Assembly: GCA_025656505.1 (NCBI GenBank)
Contig: JAHXHR010000017.1
Span: forward strand, 2,586 to 41,076
Reading direction: 5' to 3'
Source: Candidatus Thiodiazotropha sp. (ex Epidulcina cf. delphinae)
GTDB taxonomy: Bacteria > Pseudomonadota > Gammaproteobacteria > Chromatiales > Chromatiaceae
Length of the DNA stretch: 38,491 nt
Shown piece after piece: positions 1 to 9,482 of this stretch. The stretch's first letter is position 1. Each line of letters begins with the position of its first letter. Below the pieces are notes generated by a model. The model searched no databases and was not told the origin of the DNA. It worked only from the letters and a program-made list of their open reading frames with translations. The position numbers and the translations under genes were made by a program.

Positions 1-17
1 TCTACGACATCGCTCAT
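1..17 (-). CDS. acpP: Acyl carrier protein, N-terminal five codons only (cut by window edge)
   Basis: Only the start of the gene is inside the window, reading M-S-D-V-V on the minus strand. A good ribosome binding site (AGAGGAAA) lies a few bases upstream of the ATG. The assignment to acyl carrier protein rests on position: acpP follows fabG in the conserved plsX-fabH-fabD-fabG-acpP order, and here it is read leftward directly after fabG. The protein would carry acyl chains on a phosphopantetheine arm during fatty acid synthesis. The five residues alone cannot prove identity. Confidence 0.7.
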
Positions 18-137
18 GTTATTAATTTCCTCTGGATTATCCGACGGCCTCGAATAGGACCGATGCGGTATTGTAGTAACAAAAAACACTCGAGAAAAGC
101 GTAATCCTCAGATGAGTCCTACACTACAAATCAATCA

Positions 138-165
138 TTTATACACTTAATAACAATAAGTTAAA
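138..165 (-). promoter_or_regulatory. Candidate sigma-70 promoter for acpP
   Basis: On the minus strand a TTTAAC box (160-165) is followed after 16 bases by TATAAA (138-143), about 120 bases upstream of the acpP start. The 196-base gap between fabG and acpP is AT-rich at this point. A private acpP promoter would fit the high demand for acyl carrier protein. No transcript data; the boxes are only matches by eye. Confidence 0.4.
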
Positions 166-213
166 AAGTAATTTTAAAGCTTATCAGCAGATCAGCGCAT
201 CCCTCGCAACTCA

Positions 214-957
214 TCAACCCATGTACATTCCGCCGTTCACATGGAGCGTTTCGCCGGTAATGTACCGCCCCGATTGCCCGGCGAGAAACAATACCGCGTT
301 GGCGATATCTTCCGGCTGCCCCATTTTTTGCAGGGGAATAGCCTCCTCGAGACGCTTGCGTTGCGCCTCAGGAAGCCTCTTTGTCATGTCGGTTTCGATA
401 AAACCGGGGGCTACCGCATTTACCGTAATCCCCCTCGACCCAACCTCTCTGGCCAGCGAGCGGGTAAAACCGTGGATACCGGCCTTGGCGGCTGCATAGT
501 TGGTCTGCCCGGCATTCCCCATCACGCCGACCACTGAAGAGATATTGATGATACGGCCCTTGCGCGCCTTCATCATACCGCGCAACACAGCTTTACTGAG
601 GCGATAGACCGATGACAGGTTGGTATTGATAATACTCTCCCACTCATCGTCCTTCATCCTCATCAGCAGATTATCGCGGGTGATCCCCGCATTGTTCACC
701 AGGATGGTCGGGCTGCCGAACCCCTCGGAGAGGGCCTTGATCAGGGTATCGATCGAAGCCTGGTCGGCCACATTCAGCAGCATCCCGCTGCCTTTGCATC
801 CCGCCGCCTGTATACGCTCTTTGATCGCCCCCGCGCCCGCTTCAGAGGTCGCCGTACCAATCACCGTCGCTCCCGCCTCGGCCAGACCGTCGGCAATGGC
901 GGCGCCTATCCCTCGACTGGCGCCTGTAACCAGGGCGATTTCATTCTCCAGAATCAT
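214..957 (-). CDS. fabG: 3-oxoacyl-[acyl-carrier-protein] reductase
   Basis: NADPH-dependent reductase that turns 3-oxoacyl-ACP into 3-hydroxyacyl-ACP in the elongation cycle of fatty acid synthesis (cytoplasm). The 247-residue protein is a classical short-chain dehydrogenase: the nucleotide-binding TGASRGIG motif is at 11-18, NNAG at 88-91, and the catalytic set is S141, Y154 and K158 in a YAAAK motif. Family length is about 245 residues. The ATG at 957 was chosen because it gives the normal N-terminus MILENEIALVTG and overlaps the fabD stop by four bases (ATGA), implying translational coupling. The same frame stays open upstream inside fabD, but that extension has no family resemblance. Neighbours are fabD and acpP. 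Confidence 0.97.
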   Translation of the reverse strand: MILENEIALVTGASRGIGAAIADGLAEAGATVIGTATSEAGAGAIKERIQAAGCKGSGMLLNVADQASIDTLIKALSEGFGSPTILVNNAGITRDNLLMRMKDDEWESIINTNLSSVYRLSKAVLRGMMKARKGRIINISSVVGVMGNAGQTNYAAAKAGIHGFTRSLAREVGSRGITVNAVAPGFIETDMTKRLPEAQRKRLEEAIPLQKMGQPEDIANAVLFLAGQSGRYITGETLHVNGGMYMG

Positions 958-1895
958 CTCAATGTCTCCAAGGCCTGATTCAGGCTTATCGGGTCGAATA
1001 CCGCCGTGCCGGCGATACCGCGGTCGATTCTCTTGGTCAACCCGGCGAGCACCTTGCCCGGCCCTGCCTCCAGCAGGCCGGCGCAGCCCGATGCGGCAAT
1101 CTTCCGCACCGTCTCGACCCAACGCACCGGACTGTACAACTGGGCGGCGAGGAGTTCGCGGATGGCATCCGCATCGTCTGCAGACGCCACATTGACATTG
1201 TGCAGCACGGGAATCGAGGGTGATGAGAGGCGGATCGCCGAAAGTCGCTCGCGTAGCCGTTCAGCGGCCGGTTTCATCAGGGCGCAATGGGACGGCACGC
1301 TCACAGAGAGCGGCAGGACTCGCTTGGCGCCCGCTGCCTTGGCCAGTCCGCAGGCCCTGTCCACAGCGGCCTTAGCGCCTGCGATGACAACCTGACCCGG
1401 CGCGTTGAAATTGACCGCTTTGACCACCTCACCCGACTCAGCCGAAACGCAGACCTCACGCACCTGCTCGTCATCGAGCCCTAATATGGCGGCCATGCCG
1501 CCGGCGCCCTCCGCCACCGCCTCCTGCATGAAGCGCCCTCGTTCCGACACCAGTCTTACGGCATCGGAAAATTCAATCGCCCCGGCGCACACCAGCGCCG
1601 AGTATTCCCCCAGGCTGTGACCAGCCATCAACTTTGGCATCCGGCCTCCTTGTTCCAGCCAGACACGCCATACGGAAACCCCCGCGGCAAGCATCGCAGG
1701 TTGGGTCCGTGCAGTCCGGTTCAACGCCTCCACCGGCCCGTTTTGCACCATTTCCCAGAGGTCGTATCCCAGCACATCCGTTGCCTCGGCGTAGGTTTGA
1801 ACAACAATAGGATAGGCTTCGGACAATGCACTCAACATACCGACCGCCTGAGAACCCTGCCCGGGAAATACCATACTGAAGGATGAATCACTCAT
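954..1895 (-). CDS. fabD: Malonyl-CoA:ACP transacylase
   Basis: Transfers malonyl from CoA to acyl carrier protein, supplying the extender unit for fatty acid elongation. The protein is 313 residues from the ATG at 1895; a TTG two codons upstream (1901) could add two residues. It shows the N-terminal FPGQGSQ motif at about 10-16, the active-site serine S94 in GHSLGEYSA, and the catalytic histidine H202 in SVPSHCALM. Length is normal for FabD (about 310). It lies 17 bases after fabH and overlaps fabG by four bases, so it belongs to a tightly coupled fabH-fabD-fabG transcription unit. Confidence 0.96.
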   Translation of the reverse strand: MSDSSFSMVFPGQGSQAVGMLSALSEAYPIVVQTYAEATDVLGYDLWEMVQNGPVEALNRTARTQPAMLAAGVSVWRVWLEQGGRMPKLMAGHSLGEYSALVCAGAIEFSDAVRLVSERGRFMQEAVAEGAGGMAAILGLDDEQVREVCVSAESGEVVKAVNFNAPGQVVIAGAKAAVDRACGLAKAAGAKRVLPLSVSVPSHCALMKPAAERLRERLSAIRLSSPSIPVLHNVNVASADDADAIRELLAAQLYSPVRWVETVRKIAASGCAGLLEAGPGKVLAGLTKRIDRGIAGTAVFDPISLNQALETLR

Positions 1896-1912
1896 AAGCA
1901 ACCATCACAGGA

Positions 1913-2881
1913 TTAAAATTTCGCCAGCACGGAACCCCAGGTAAAACCGCCGCCGAAGGCCTCCATGAGGATGGTCTCGCCCCGTTTGATGCGGCCGTCC
2001 CTGACGGCCACATCCAGCGCCAACGGAACGGATGCCGCTGAGGTGTTGCCATGCTCATCGACGGTCACAACAACCCGCTCCATGGGCGTCTGGAGTTTTT
2101 TCGCGGTTGCGTTAATGATACGGATATTGGCCTGATGTGGAATCAGCCAATCGATATCGGATTTTTTCATGCCGTTTGCGGCCAGGGTCTCATCCACGAT
2201 TCTCCCCAGGGTGGTCACCGCAACCTTGAATACCTCATTACCGCGCATCTCCATAAAGGCCGACCCCTCCCGCAGCTCATCGTAACCGCGCGAAATACCG
2301 GTCGGCACCCGCAGCAGGCTTTCATAGGCGCCATCCGCATGCAGATGGGTGGAGATAATACCCGGCGCATCACTGACCTCGATGACCACCGCGCCCGCCC
2401 CGTCGCCGAACAGAACGCAGGTGTTTCTATCGCTCCAATCGAGGATTCGGGAGATGGTTTCCGCACCCACCACCAAGGCCCTGGTCGCTGACCCTGTGCG
2501 GATAAAATTATCCGCCACAGCGAGGGCGTAGACGAATCCCGTGCAGACCGCCTGGACATCGAATGCGGCCGGGCCGCGAATACCGAGACGCGCCTGCAGC
2601 AGACAGGCGGTACTGGGAAAGATCTGATCAGCCGTCGTCGTGGCCACTACAATAAGATCGATGTCGTTGGCCTTCAGACCTGCCATATCCAGCGCTTGCA
2701 GGGCCGCCTGCTCAGCCAGATCACAAGTGTATTCGCCCTCTTCCGCGATGTGTCGCTTACGGATGCCGGTGCGCTCTACGATCCACTGGTCAGTCGTATC
2801 GACGATCTGTTCCAGATCGTGATTAGTGAGAATCTTCTCCGGCAGATAGCCGCCTGTACCCGTGATACGCGAATAGATCAC
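1913..2881 (-). CDS. fabH: 3-oxoacyl-ACP synthase III
   Basis: Initiating condensing enzyme that joins acetyl-CoA to malonyl-ACP. The 322-residue protein has the thiolase-fold catalytic triad of the family: C113 in AVCTGF, H249 in IPHQANIR, and N279 in HGNTSAAS. The N-terminus ([15 protein letters not shown]) and length match FabH. The start codon overlaps the stop of plsX by four bases (ATGA), so translation is probably coupled to plsX. It is the third gene of the plsX-led lipid block and is read leftward. Confidence 0.97.
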   Translation of the reverse strand: MIYSRITGTGGYLPEKILTNHDLEQIVDTTDQWIVERTGIRKRHIAEEGEYTCDLAEQAALQALDMAGLKANDIDLIVVATTTADQIFPSTACLLQARLGIRGPAAFDVQAVCTGFVYALAVADNFIRTGSATRALVVGAETISRILDWSDRNTCVLFGDGAGAVVIEVSDAPGIISTHLHADGAYESLLRVPTGISRGYDELREGSAFMEMRGNEVFKVAVTTLGRIVDETLAANGMKKSDIDWLIPHQANIRIINATAKKLQTPMERVVVTVDEHGNTSAASVPLALDVAVRDGRIKRGETILMEAFGGGFTWGSVLAKF

Positions 2882-3900
2882 GCGATCTCCCTTTTTTCCA
2901 GATGGGCTTTTACCTGCTCGGCAATACGCCCCGGCACATCGCTCGAAACCTCTTTACGGGCAATGCTGATGGCATTCATGAAGGCCAGCTTATCCGCTCC
3001 GCCATGGCTCTTTATCACAATCCCTCGCAACCCCAACAGGCTGGCGCCGTTATAGCGCCTGTGATCGATGCGCTTATGCAACTTACGCAGCACCGGCAGG
3101 GCAATCAATCCCACCGATCGGGTCAGGAGGTTCCTGCCGAGTTCCAATTTCATGAAGTGGAGGATCATCTTCGCCACGCCTTCGCTGCTCTTAAGGGCGA
3201 TATTCCCGACAAAACCATCGGCAACGACCACGTCCGTGCCCCCCCGATAGATATCGTCCCCTTCCACATAGCCTACATAATTCAGGGGACTCTGAAGGAG
3301 CAGTTCATGAGCCCCTTTGACCTGCTCGTTGCCCTTGATCTCCTCCTGACCGATATTCAACAGACCGATTCTCGGCCTGATCGTATCCGTCACCGCCGCC
3401 ACCGTCTCACTGCCCATCACCGCAAACTGGAAAAGGTGCTCGGCGCTACAATCCACGTTCGCCCCCAAATCCAACATAAAGGTCTGTCCCTCAATGGATG
3501 GCAAGGCATTGATCATCGCGGGCCGGTCGATATTCGGCAACATCTTCAACACGAAACGGGATATGGCCATCAGCGCGCCGCTATTGCCTGCGCTTACACA
3601 GGCGTTCGCCTCTCCGGACTTGACCAGGCCGATGGCCACCCGCATGGAAGAGTCTTTCTTGTTGCGCAGGGCCTTGGAGGGTAATTCACCCATGCCGACC
3701 GTTTGCGAGGCATGCTGAATGCGCAATCGATCATCTAATGGATGTTGTCCCACCATTTCCCGGAGGATTTTCTCATCACCAACCAGGATCAGCGCGGTCT
3801 CCTTATCCTGCTTGAGATATCCCAGAGCGGCAGGCACAACCACCTCCGCGCCGATATCCCCTCCCATGGCATCCAAAGAGATTGTGACTGGCTTACTCAT
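2878..3900 (-). CDS. plsX: Phosphate acyltransferase
   Basis: Converts acyl-ACP to acyl-phosphate, the donor used by PlsY in the first acyl transfer of phospholipid synthesis; PlsX is a peripheral membrane enzyme. The 340-residue protein opens with [20 protein letters not shown], and contains [12 protein letters not shown] and later [18 protein letters not shown], all conserved blocks of the family. Length is usual. It follows rpmF after 100 bases and overlaps fabH by four bases, the order seen in Escherichia coli and relatives. Confidence 0.96.
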   Translation of the reverse strand: MSKPVTISLDAMGGDIGAEVVVPAALGYLKQDKETALILVGDEKILREMVGQHPLDDRLRIQHASQTVGMGELPSKALRNKKDSSMRVAIGLVKSGEANACVSAGNSGALMAISRFVLKMLPNIDRPAMINALPSIEGQTFMLDLGANVDCSAEHLFQFAVMGSETVAAVTDTIRPRIGLLNIGQEEIKGNEQVKGAHELLLQSPLNYVGYVEGDDIYRGGTDVVVADGFVGNIALKSSEGVAKMILHFMKLELGRNLLTRSVGLIALPVLRKLHKRIDHRRYNGASLLGLRGIVIKSHGGADKLAFMNAISIARKEVSSDVPGRIAEQVKAHLEKREIA

Positions 3901-3904
3901 GCGT

Positions 3905-3975
3905 TAATAAATCGCCCATATACGAAACAACCCGGCAAAAGGCGTCGTCGCCCCATGCGGGTTTTCAAACAGTAA
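3905..3975 (-). terminator. Possible attenuating hairpin between rpmF and plsX
   Basis: In the 100-base rpmF-plsX gap the minus strand can pair AACCCG with CGGGTT across a GC-rich loop, followed by a short T-containing stretch (GTTTCG). This could reduce read-through from rpmF into plsX, but the loop is long and the T tract is poor, so it is only a weak candidate. Confidence 0.2.
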
Positions 3976-4000
3976 AAAAACCGGAGAGTCGAGCGAGCGA

Positions 4001-4180
4001 TCACTCACCCTTGGCATTGATGACCTTTCGACCTTTGTAGAAGCCATCCGCGGTCACGTGGTGGCGCAGATGAGTCTCACCCGAGGTGGAATCGATGGAG
4101 AGGGTTTCATTTGTCAGGGCATCGTGGGCGCGACGCATACCGCGCTTGGAGGGGGTCTTTCTATTTTGTTGAACAGCCAT
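4001..4180 (-). CDS. rpmF: 50S ribosomal protein L32
   Basis: Small ribosomal protein of 59 residues. The translation starts [20 protein letters not shown], the conserved L32 N-terminus, and continues through a histidine-containing [12 protein letters not shown] block to [11 protein letters not shown]. This L32 lacks the paired zinc-ribbon cysteines found in some homologues. It lies 35 bases after yceD and 100 bases before plsX, the classic yceD-rpmF-plsX order. An AGGAGATC ribosome binding site precedes the ATG. It is short, so it is easy to miss among longer overlapping frames. Confidence 0.95.
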   Translation of the reverse strand: MAVQQNRKTPSKRGMRRAHDALTNETLSIDSTSGETHLRHHVTADGFYKGRKVINAKGE

Positions 4181-4215
4181 CGCTGATCTCCTGAATATTC
4201 TTCGAATTAACTAAA

Positions 4216-4755
4216 TTAATGCTTGCCGCGCTTGAGTTCGGCCAGAACTGCAAACGGGTTATCTCGCTCTTGCTCGCTGTCCTCTATCGGCGCCTCGTCC
4301 CGCTTCACCTCCAGGGAAGCGGAACATACCCCTGAATCATGCATGGCCACTTGGGGCAATGCCAAAAGAAGCTCATCTTCAATCAAATCCATGAAGGCAA
4401 CCTGATCGTCCTCTACCGGACAAGGATCCAGTGATTCAGGTAGCTGTTCAGCTTCCTCCGGCCCGCGAACAAACGCCACTGACAGACCGGCATCGACCGG
4501 ATAAACGACCTCTTCAAGGCAGCGTTGACACTGCAACGACAAATCCGCCCTGACCCAGCCGTTGAGCACGGCCCGCCGTTGCCCGTCACGCCCCCTGTCA
4601 TGACCGAAAATCAGCTTGAAGCCGACTTCGCCCACAGGCCGCAGCAAACAAGCACTCAGCCTTGGGAAGGCGTCCAGCGGCAACGCTCCGCCGAACTCCT
4701 TACCGAGATCAGCGAAACGCCACGGATCCAGCCGATCAGGAAAGCGCTTCGACAT
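4216..4755 (-). CDS. yceD: YceD family protein (DUF177), 23S rRNA accumulation factor
   Basis: A 179-residue protein of the YceD/DUF177 family. In E. coli and plants relatives are needed for normal 23S rRNA accumulation; the mechanism is not settled. The family signature is visible as LSLQCQRCLEEVVYPV around the middle, followed by acidic segments (DPCPVEDDQVAFMDLIEDELLLALP) and a lysine-rich end. Cys-x-x-Cys and a later cysteine (SGVCSAS) recall a degenerate zinc-binding set. It is the first gene of the yceD-rpmF-plsX block and sits just downstream of a candidate promoter. Ribosome binding site is weak. Confidence 0.92.
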   Translation of the reverse strand: MSKRFPDRLDPWRFADLGKEFGGALPLDAFPRLSACLLRPVGEVGFKLIFGHDRGRDGQRRAVLNGWVRADLSLQCQRCLEEVVYPVDAGLSVAFVRGPEEAEQLPESLDPCPVEDDQVAFMDLIEDELLLALPQVAMHDSGVCSASLEVKRDEAPIEDSEQERDNPFAVLAELKRGKH

Positions 4756-4767
4756 AAGCGGGCAATC

Positions 4768-4794
4768 ATATTATGAGTGTGGTGGTGATGTCAA
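4768..4794 (-). promoter_or_regulatory. Candidate sigma-70 promoter for yceD-rpmF-plsX-fab
   Basis: On the minus strand a perfect TTGACA (4789-4794) is followed after 15 bases by TAATAT (4768-4773), 13 bases upstream of the yceD ATG. The -35 box lies in a small inverted repeat (ATGTCA-AAA-TGACAT, 4788-4802). Spacer is shorter than ideal. If used, the leader would be very short. The location directly after oadB suggests that the lipid block is separately transcribed from oad. Confidence 0.45.
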
Positions 4795-4813
4795 AATGAC
4801 ATTGGCGATCCCA

Positions 4814-5953
4814 TCAGCCGCCGACCAGGGCCAACAGGATGCCGGCGGCTACCGCGGATCCGATGACACCCGCCACATTCGGCCCCATGGCATGCATCAG
4901 CAGGAAGTTATGGTGGTTGGTTTCCAGGCCGACCTTATTCACCACACGGGCGGCCATAGGCACAGCGGAGACCCCCGCGGCTCCGATCAGCGGGTTGATC
5001 TTCCCCCCCGTGACCCGATACATGATCTTACCCATGACCAGTCCGGTGGCGGTGCCGATACAGAATGCAAAGGCGCCGAGGGCCAGAATACCCAAGGTTT
5101 CGAGGGTCAGGAATTTATCCGCGGAGAGTTTGGAACCCACCGCTAATCCCAAGAAGATCGTGACAATATTGATGATCTCGTTTTGCGACGCATGGCTCAG
5201 CCGCTCTACCACACCGCACTCTCTCAACAGATTGCCGAAGGTAAGCATGCCGATCAGCGGGGCCGCCGACGGCAGGAAGACGATACAGAGCAAGAGCACG
5301 GCAAAGGGAAACAGGATCTTTTCCAGCTTCGTCACATGCCGCAACTGCTGCATCACCACATTGCGCTCGGTTTCGGTTGTCAACAGACGCATGATAGGTG
5401 GTTGAATGATCGGCACCAACGCCATGTACGAGTATGCCGCAACGGCAACCGCACCCAGCAGATCGGGCGAGAGTCTCGAGGCGAGGAAGATCGCCGTCGG
5501 CCCGTCCGCGCCACCGATGATGGCGATGGCGGAGGCATCCGCCAGGGTAAAATCAAACCCGGGAATGTAGTTCAGCGCCAATGCGCCCAACAGGGTGACG
5601 AAAATGCCGAATTGGGCAGCTGCGCCCAGCAACAGGGTCCAGGGCATGGCGATGAGCGCGCCGAAATCGGTCAGTGCTCCCACGCCCATGAAGATCAGCA
5701 AGGGAAATACCCCGGTCTCTATGCCGATCGTGTAGATATAGCCTAGTATGCCCTCGCTCCCGCCGATACCGGCCAGCGGTATGTTGGTCAGGATTGCGCC
5801 GAAGCCGATCGGCACCAGCAGCAGCGGTTCGAATTTTTTCACCACCGCCAGATAGATCAACAGACAGCCGACGCCCATCATCAGCATCTGCCCCCATTCC
5901 AGATTGGCCAGTCCGGTGGACTGCCAGAGTGGCTCCAAGCCTAATTCAACCAT
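4814..5953 (-). CDS. oadB: Oxaloacetate decarboxylase beta subunit (sodium pump)
   Basis: Membrane subunit that decarboxylates carboxybiotin and couples this to sodium export. The 379-residue protein is strongly hydrophobic with about nine to eleven membrane segments, and carries the conserved [23 protein letters not shown] region around 145-165 and [10 protein letters not shown] shortly after; the GGADGPT region contains the aspartate implicated in sodium coupling in the family. A C-terminal [26 protein letters not shown] block is also typical. Start ATG is one base after the oadA stop, so the two are cotranslated. Could also serve methylmalonyl-CoA or glutaconyl-CoA decarboxylases, but the OadA partner decides for oxaloacetate. 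Confidence 0.95.
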   Translation of the reverse strand: MVELGLEPLWQSTGLANLEWGQMLMMGVGCLLIYLAVVKKFEPLLLVPIGFGAILTNIPLAGIGGSEGILGYIYTIGIETGVFPLLIFMGVGALTDFGALIAMPWTLLLGAAAQFGIFVTLLGALALNYIPGFDFTLADASAIAIIGGADGPTAIFLASRLSPDLLGAVAVAAYSYMALVPIIQPPIMRLLTTETERNVVMQQLRHVTKLEKILFPFAVLLLCIVFLPSAAPLIGMLTFGNLLRECGVVERLSHASQNEIINIVTIFLGLAVGSKLSADKFLTLETLGILALGAFAFCIGTATGLVMGKIMYRVTGGKINPLIGAAGVSAVPMAARVVNKVGLETNHHNFLLMHAMGPNVAGVIGSAVAAGILLALVGG

Positions 5954-5954
5954 A

Positions 5955-7754
5955 TCAAGACAAACTCAGTAGGGGGGTTCCGACCTGTACGGCTTCACCC
6001 TCTTTGACCAATACCTGGGCTACCGTGCCCGCAACGTTTGAACGCACTTCAGTCTCCATCTTCATCGCCTCGAGCACCATCAACACATCGCCCGCGGAGA
6101 CTTGCTCTCCCACGCTGACGTTGATGGCATGGATATTTCCAGACAAGGGCGCCGAAACCGTGGATACTCCCCCACTGGAAGGCGGTGAGGCCGGTGGTGT
6201 AGCGGCGGCCGGTTCGACCGCTTGAGCAACCTCGGAGACCGCCCCTGCCGGAGACACCTTGACGTTGTAGGTAACACCGTTGACCTCGACCTGGTACGAC
6301 TCCGGTCCTCCGCCGCTGACGGGAGCGGCCTGCGCCTGAACCGGCGCAGCTTGTGCGATCTCCGGCGCCGGTTCAAAGGCATCAGGATTGTGCCGATTCT
6401 TGAGAAATTTCAGCCCGACCTGTGGGAAGAGCGCATAGATGAGGACATCGTCAACCTCCTCGTCAGCCACCTTGACGCCCTGCTCATTGACAAGCCCGTG
6501 GAACTCAGCGGTGAGCCTGTCCATTTCGTTATCGAGCAGATCGGCGGGGCGGCAGGTGATCGGCTCCTCCCCCGGTTCGAGAATTTTCGCCTGGAGTTCG
6601 CTGTTTACAGGGGCCGGGGTGGCGCCATATTCACCTTTGAGGACACCTTCAGTCTCCTTGGCGATCGTCTTGTAGCGTTCACCCATCAACACATTGATAA
6701 CCGCTTGGGTGCCCACAATCTGCGAAGTAGGCGTAACCAGCGGTATGTAACCGAGATCCCGGCGCACCCGGGGAATCTCTTCGAGAACCTCGTCCAACCT
6801 GTCGCCGGCGCCCTGCTCCCTGAGTTGATGCTCCATATTGGTCAACATGCCGCCAGGCACCTGAGCCACCAGAATGCGTGAATCCACGCCCTTCAACGAG
6901 CCTTCGAATTTCGCATATTTTTTACGAACTTCCCGAAAATAGGCGGCAATCTCTTCCAGTAGAATGAGATCGAGCCCGGTATCCCGGTCGCTTTCCCGCA
7001 GAATGGCGACCACCGATTCGGTCGCCGAATGACCATAGGTCATACTCATCGAAGAGATGGAGGTATCCAGCATGTCTATACCCGCTTCGGCCACCTTGAT
7101 GTTGGTGGCCGTACTCATGCCGGTGGTGGCATGGCTCTGCATGGCGATCGGTATCGAGACGCTCTGCTTCAGACGGGTCACCAGTTCATAACCGACATAG
7201 GGGTTCAGCAACCCCGCCATGTCCTTGATGCAGATGGAGTGACAACCCATCTCTTCCAGACGCTTCCCCATATCAAGCCAATAGTCCATGTTGTGGACAG
7301 GGCTGACGGTGTACGACATGGTTCCCTGAGCATGTTTGTCAACCTTCAGGGCGGCCTTGACGGCTGTCTCGAGATTGCGCAGGTCATTCATGGCGTCAAA
7401 AATACGGAACACATCCACGCCGTTGACCGCCGCCCGCTCGACAAACTTCTCCACCACGTCATCGGCGTAATGCCGGTAGCCGAGGATATTCTGCCCGCGA
7501 AACAGCATCTGCATCGGCGTATTCGGCATTGCCGCCTTGAGTGTGCGGATACGTTCCCAGGGATCTTCGCCGAGAAACCGGATACAGGCATCGAAGGTGG
7601 CGCCTCCCCATGTCTCCAGCGACCAAAAGCCGACCTTATCCAACTTTTCCGCAATCGGCAGCATATCCTCGATACGCATCCTAGTTGCAAATAGGGACTG
7701 ATGGGCGTCACGCAACACAACATCAGTGATTCCAAGTGGTTTCTTTTCGCTCAT
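5955..7754 (-). CDS. oadA: Oxaloacetate decarboxylase alpha subunit (biotin-carrying carboxyltransferase)
   Basis: Moves the carboxyl group of oxaloacetate to biotin, giving pyruvate. The 599-residue protein has an N-terminal HMG-CoA-lyase-type barrel beginning [19 protein letters not shown] with the metal/substrate residues RDAHQS and the later [10 protein letters not shown] block, a conserved PYC/OADA domain in the middle, an alanine/proline-rich linker at about 460-520, and a C-terminal biotinyl domain with the biotinylation site K565 in EAMKMETE. It is placed between oadG (73 bases upstream) and oadB. The full alpha-beta-gamma set implies a functional sodium-translocating decarboxylase. 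Confidence 0.96.
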   Translation of the reverse strand: MSEKKPLGITDVVLRDAHQSLFATRMRIEDMLPIAEKLDKVGFWSLETWGGATFDACIRFLGEDPWERIRTLKAAMPNTPMQMLFRGQNILGYRHYADDVVEKFVERAAVNGVDVFRIFDAMNDLRNLETAVKAALKVDKHAQGTMSYTVSPVHNMDYWLDMGKRLEEMGCHSICIKDMAGLLNPYVGYELVTRLKQSVSIPIAMQSHATTGMSTATNIKVAEAGIDMLDTSISSMSMTYGHSATESVVAILRESDRDTGLDLILLEEIAAYFREVRKKYAKFEGSLKGVDSRILVAQVPGGMLTNMEHQLREQGAGDRLDEVLEEIPRVRRDLGYIPLVTPTSQIVGTQAVINVLMGERYKTIAKETEGVLKGEYGATPAPVNSELQAKILEPGEEPITCRPADLLDNEMDRLTAEFHGLVNEQGVKVADEEVDDVLIYALFPQVGLKFLKNRHNPDAFEPAPEIAQAAPVQAQAAPVSGGGPESYQVEVNGVTYNVKVSPAGAVSEVAQAVEPAAATPPASPPSSGGVSTVSAPLSGNIHAINVSVGEQVSAGDVLMVLEAMKMETEVRSNVAGTVAQVLVKEGEAVQVGTPLLSLS

Positions 7755-7827
7755 AAAGTAGCCGCCGTTGATATGTAAACAGCCTGGTTCCGGTTGTTAA
7801 AAATTTAGGGGGGAACTCGAACTGAAT

Positions 7828-8088
7828 CTAACTATGGGTAGCGCGATATCGGTTGATCCCGGCCGTAATGACAGCAACCAGATCGCCCCTGACACCAGCC
7901 CGCCCCTGGCCCGTGGCCAAGGGTTGTGATGATAACGTCTCGGCGACCCCCTGTCGCTGCACAACCAACAATGCCAATTTTGACATGCCTTTCATGGTAA
8001 AGACCAGGACCAGCAGAAAGGTGAAAACAATCCCCATTCCTATGACCATGAGATTGACACCCGACAGTAACAAGTCTGTGATTGGCAT
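7828..8088 (-). CDS. oadG: Oxaloacetate decarboxylase gamma subunit
   Basis: Small 86-residue subunit with one N-terminal membrane helix (NLMVIGMGIVFTFLLVLVFT) followed by a positively charged segment and a C-terminal tail. In the family the gamma subunit anchors alpha to beta and carries a metal site near its C-terminus; here the tail is ALVAVITAGINRYRATHS-like and ends in a histidine-serine. It is the first gene of oadG-oadA-oadB. Small hydrophobic proteins diverge fast, so the call leans on length, helix placement and position upstream of oadA. Confidence 0.88.
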   Translation of the reverse strand: MPITDLLLSGVNLMVIGMGIVFTFLLVLVFTMKGMSKLALLVVQRQGVAETLSSQPLATGQGRAGVRGDLVAVITAGINRYRATHS

Positions 8089-8401
8089 GTTTTATCTGTG
8101 CTCTTGGTGATTATCTCCGCCTTTCTACGTTGGGTCAGCGCCTCTTGTCAAGCAAGGAGTCTGTTGTGGCTCCTTACTATCATCCTGATTCTAGCGAAGA
8201 AAGGCAGCCTGTATTGAGAATATATATAGTTTATATTGAGTATATCAATGATTATTCTGTTTTTCCCCATTCAGATGCCTTAAAATTATAACTTTGCGAT
8301 CTTGGCGTCTTTGTGAGAGAAATTATTTTGTTTCCGGACAGGCGCTAAGCGCTTTCCATCTGACCGACACGCCCGTTCCCTGTTACCGGACTCCGTTTAT
8401 C
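8089..8401. other. Divergent intergenic region between oadG and maf
   Basis: No gene is supported in these 313 bases. The middle is AT-rich (alternating TATATA near 8219-8250) and holds a perfect small inverted repeat ATTGA-GTATA-TCAAT (8235-8249), a plausible operator or promoter region for oad on the minus strand. Bases 8291-8320 (beginning ACTTTGCGAT and ending TTGTGAGAGA) resemble a dispersed repeat type that I have seen in other bacterial genomes, but no second copy was noticed here. Confidence 0.4.
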
Positions 8402-9010
8402 ATGTCGCTCCCCACCTCTTCACAGCATCCACCGTTGATCCTGGCATCCAGTTCGCCCTTCAGGCGGGAACTATTGAGTCGTCTTGGGATAGAGTTCGGC
8501 AGTATCTCCCCTGCTGTGGATGAAAGCCCTCTCCAGGCCGAATCGCCGGAAAAGCTGGTGTTGCGCCTCGCTGAAAGCAAGGCGCGGGCAGTCGCGGAAT
8601 CCCACCCCGATGCACTCATCATCGGTTCTGACCAGGTCGCGGCGGTAGATGGTAGCATCCTGGGTAAGCCGGAAACTCACCAACGTGCGGTGGAGCAATT
8701 GCTGCAGACCGCCGGCAAGCGAGTCACTTTTTCAACCGGCCTTTGCCTCTACAACAGTAAAACCGGTCGACTTCAGTTGTGCTGCGAACCCTTTCACGTG
8801 GTATTCCGTCAGCTTGAACGCCGGGAAATAGAAAACTATCTGAACAAAGAAAAGCCTTACAACTGCGCTGGATCATTTAAATCGGAGGGGTTGGGCATCT
8901 GTCTCTTCGAGCGGCTGGAAGGCGAGGATCCGAATGCGCTGATCGGCCTACCGCTGATTCGCCTGATAGGCATGCTGCGCAATGAAGGGATTGATGTGTT
9001 GGCGGGCTAG
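8402..9010 (+). CDS. yceF: Maf-like nucleotide pyrophosphatase, YceF subgroup (7-methyl-GTP type)
   Basis: Hydrolyses non-canonical nucleoside triphosphates; YceF of E. coli prefers 7-methyl-GTP. The 202-residue protein starts after [11 protein letters not shown] with [18 protein letters not shown], the Maf signature, and has the catalytic acidic cluster in DESP and [12 protein letters not shown], then [13 protein letters not shown] and [10 protein letters not shown], which match YceF rather than YhdE. The ATG at 8402 is preferred; the frame is open upstream from 8294 but those residues have no Maf likeness. YceF is normally next to yceD, and here oadGAB lies between. The stop TAG is part of a CTAG tetranucleotide that bounds a repeat element. 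Confidence 0.93.
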   Translation: MSLPTSSQHPPLILASSSPFRRELLSRLGIEFGSISPAVDESPLQAESPEKLVLRLAESKARAVAESHPDALIIGSDQVAAVDGSILGKPETHQRAVEQLLQTAGKRVTFSTGLCLYNSKTGRLQLCCEPFHVVFRQLERREIENYLNKEKPYNCAGSFKSEGLGICLFERLEGEDPNALIGLPLIRLIGMLRNEGIDVLAG

Positions 9011-9165
9011 CCCTGCCCATTACCCATAAGTCTGAAATATGGGAACAGACATGACATAACCTGTTGTTTTCGTTAGGTTCATATTTTTGTTGGCTGTTAG
9101 GGGCATGGTTTGTAACTCGTTGTTTTTAAAGGGTGGAAATATTTGTGGGTAATGGGCAGGGCTAG
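9007..9165. mobile_element. Repeat family A: MITE-like element with 16-bp perfect terminal repeats, copy 1
   Basis: The 151-base core (9011-9161) has perfect terminal inverted repeats CCCTGCCCATTACCCA / TGGGTAATGGGCAGGG and is flanked on both sides by CTAG (9007-9010 and 9162-9165), which looks like a 4-base target duplication. It has no coding capacity. A second copy starts at 38399 and is identical over the 91 bases that can be compared, from position 9013. The left CTAG contains the stop codon of maf. Confidence 0.85.
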
Positions 9166-9176
9166 CCCGCATTTCT
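9162..9176. repeat. Solo terminus of repeat family B
   Basis: Bases CTAGCCCGCATTTCT match the end of the family B elements at 13582 and 24993. The rest of the element is absent, so this is a remnant abutting family A and sharing its CTAG. Confidence 0.6.
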
Positions 9177-9230
9177 GCATCTGCACTTTGCCATTCAAGG
9201 GAATAGCCAATGCTGGTTGGAAGTGCTTAA

Positions 9231-9482
9231 AACTCAAGTTTCGGAGTTCGTCCCGTTCCCATATTCTACGAGCTTCGTAGGGTGTGGCCCTGCCGCACCG
9301 TAACTTGAAGCCCTGGAACCCAAGGTATGGGTCAGGGGGTCGCAAAGTGAAAAAACCCGCCATAGCAAACAGGAGCGCAACCCAGCATGGTGCGGCAAGG
9401 CCGCACCCTACGCCCTGTTCACATCATGCGTTCCCACATAGAACATGGAAACGAGGTGAATTTGAACGCCGAAACTTGAGTT
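9231..9482. mobile_element. Repeat family D: inverted-repeat element after the HDOD gene
   Basis: A 14-base perfect inverted repeat (AACTCAAGTTTCGG at 9231-9244; CCGAAACTTGAGTT at 9469-9482) bounds about 250 noncoding bases. Inside lies a second inverted pair: 9276-9299 (CGTAGGGTGTGGCC...) and 9389-9412 match in inverse orientation at 22 of 24 bases. The outer right arm overlaps two bases of the HDOD stop codon. This looks like a nonautonomous element or REP-type composite; no transposase is inside. Confidence 0.6.

Noticed and set aside
957..1122. N-terminal extension of fabG into fabD
   Set aside because: The extra 55 residues are arginine/glycine-rich shadow of fabD; the ATG at 957 gives the normal FabG start and a four-base overlap.
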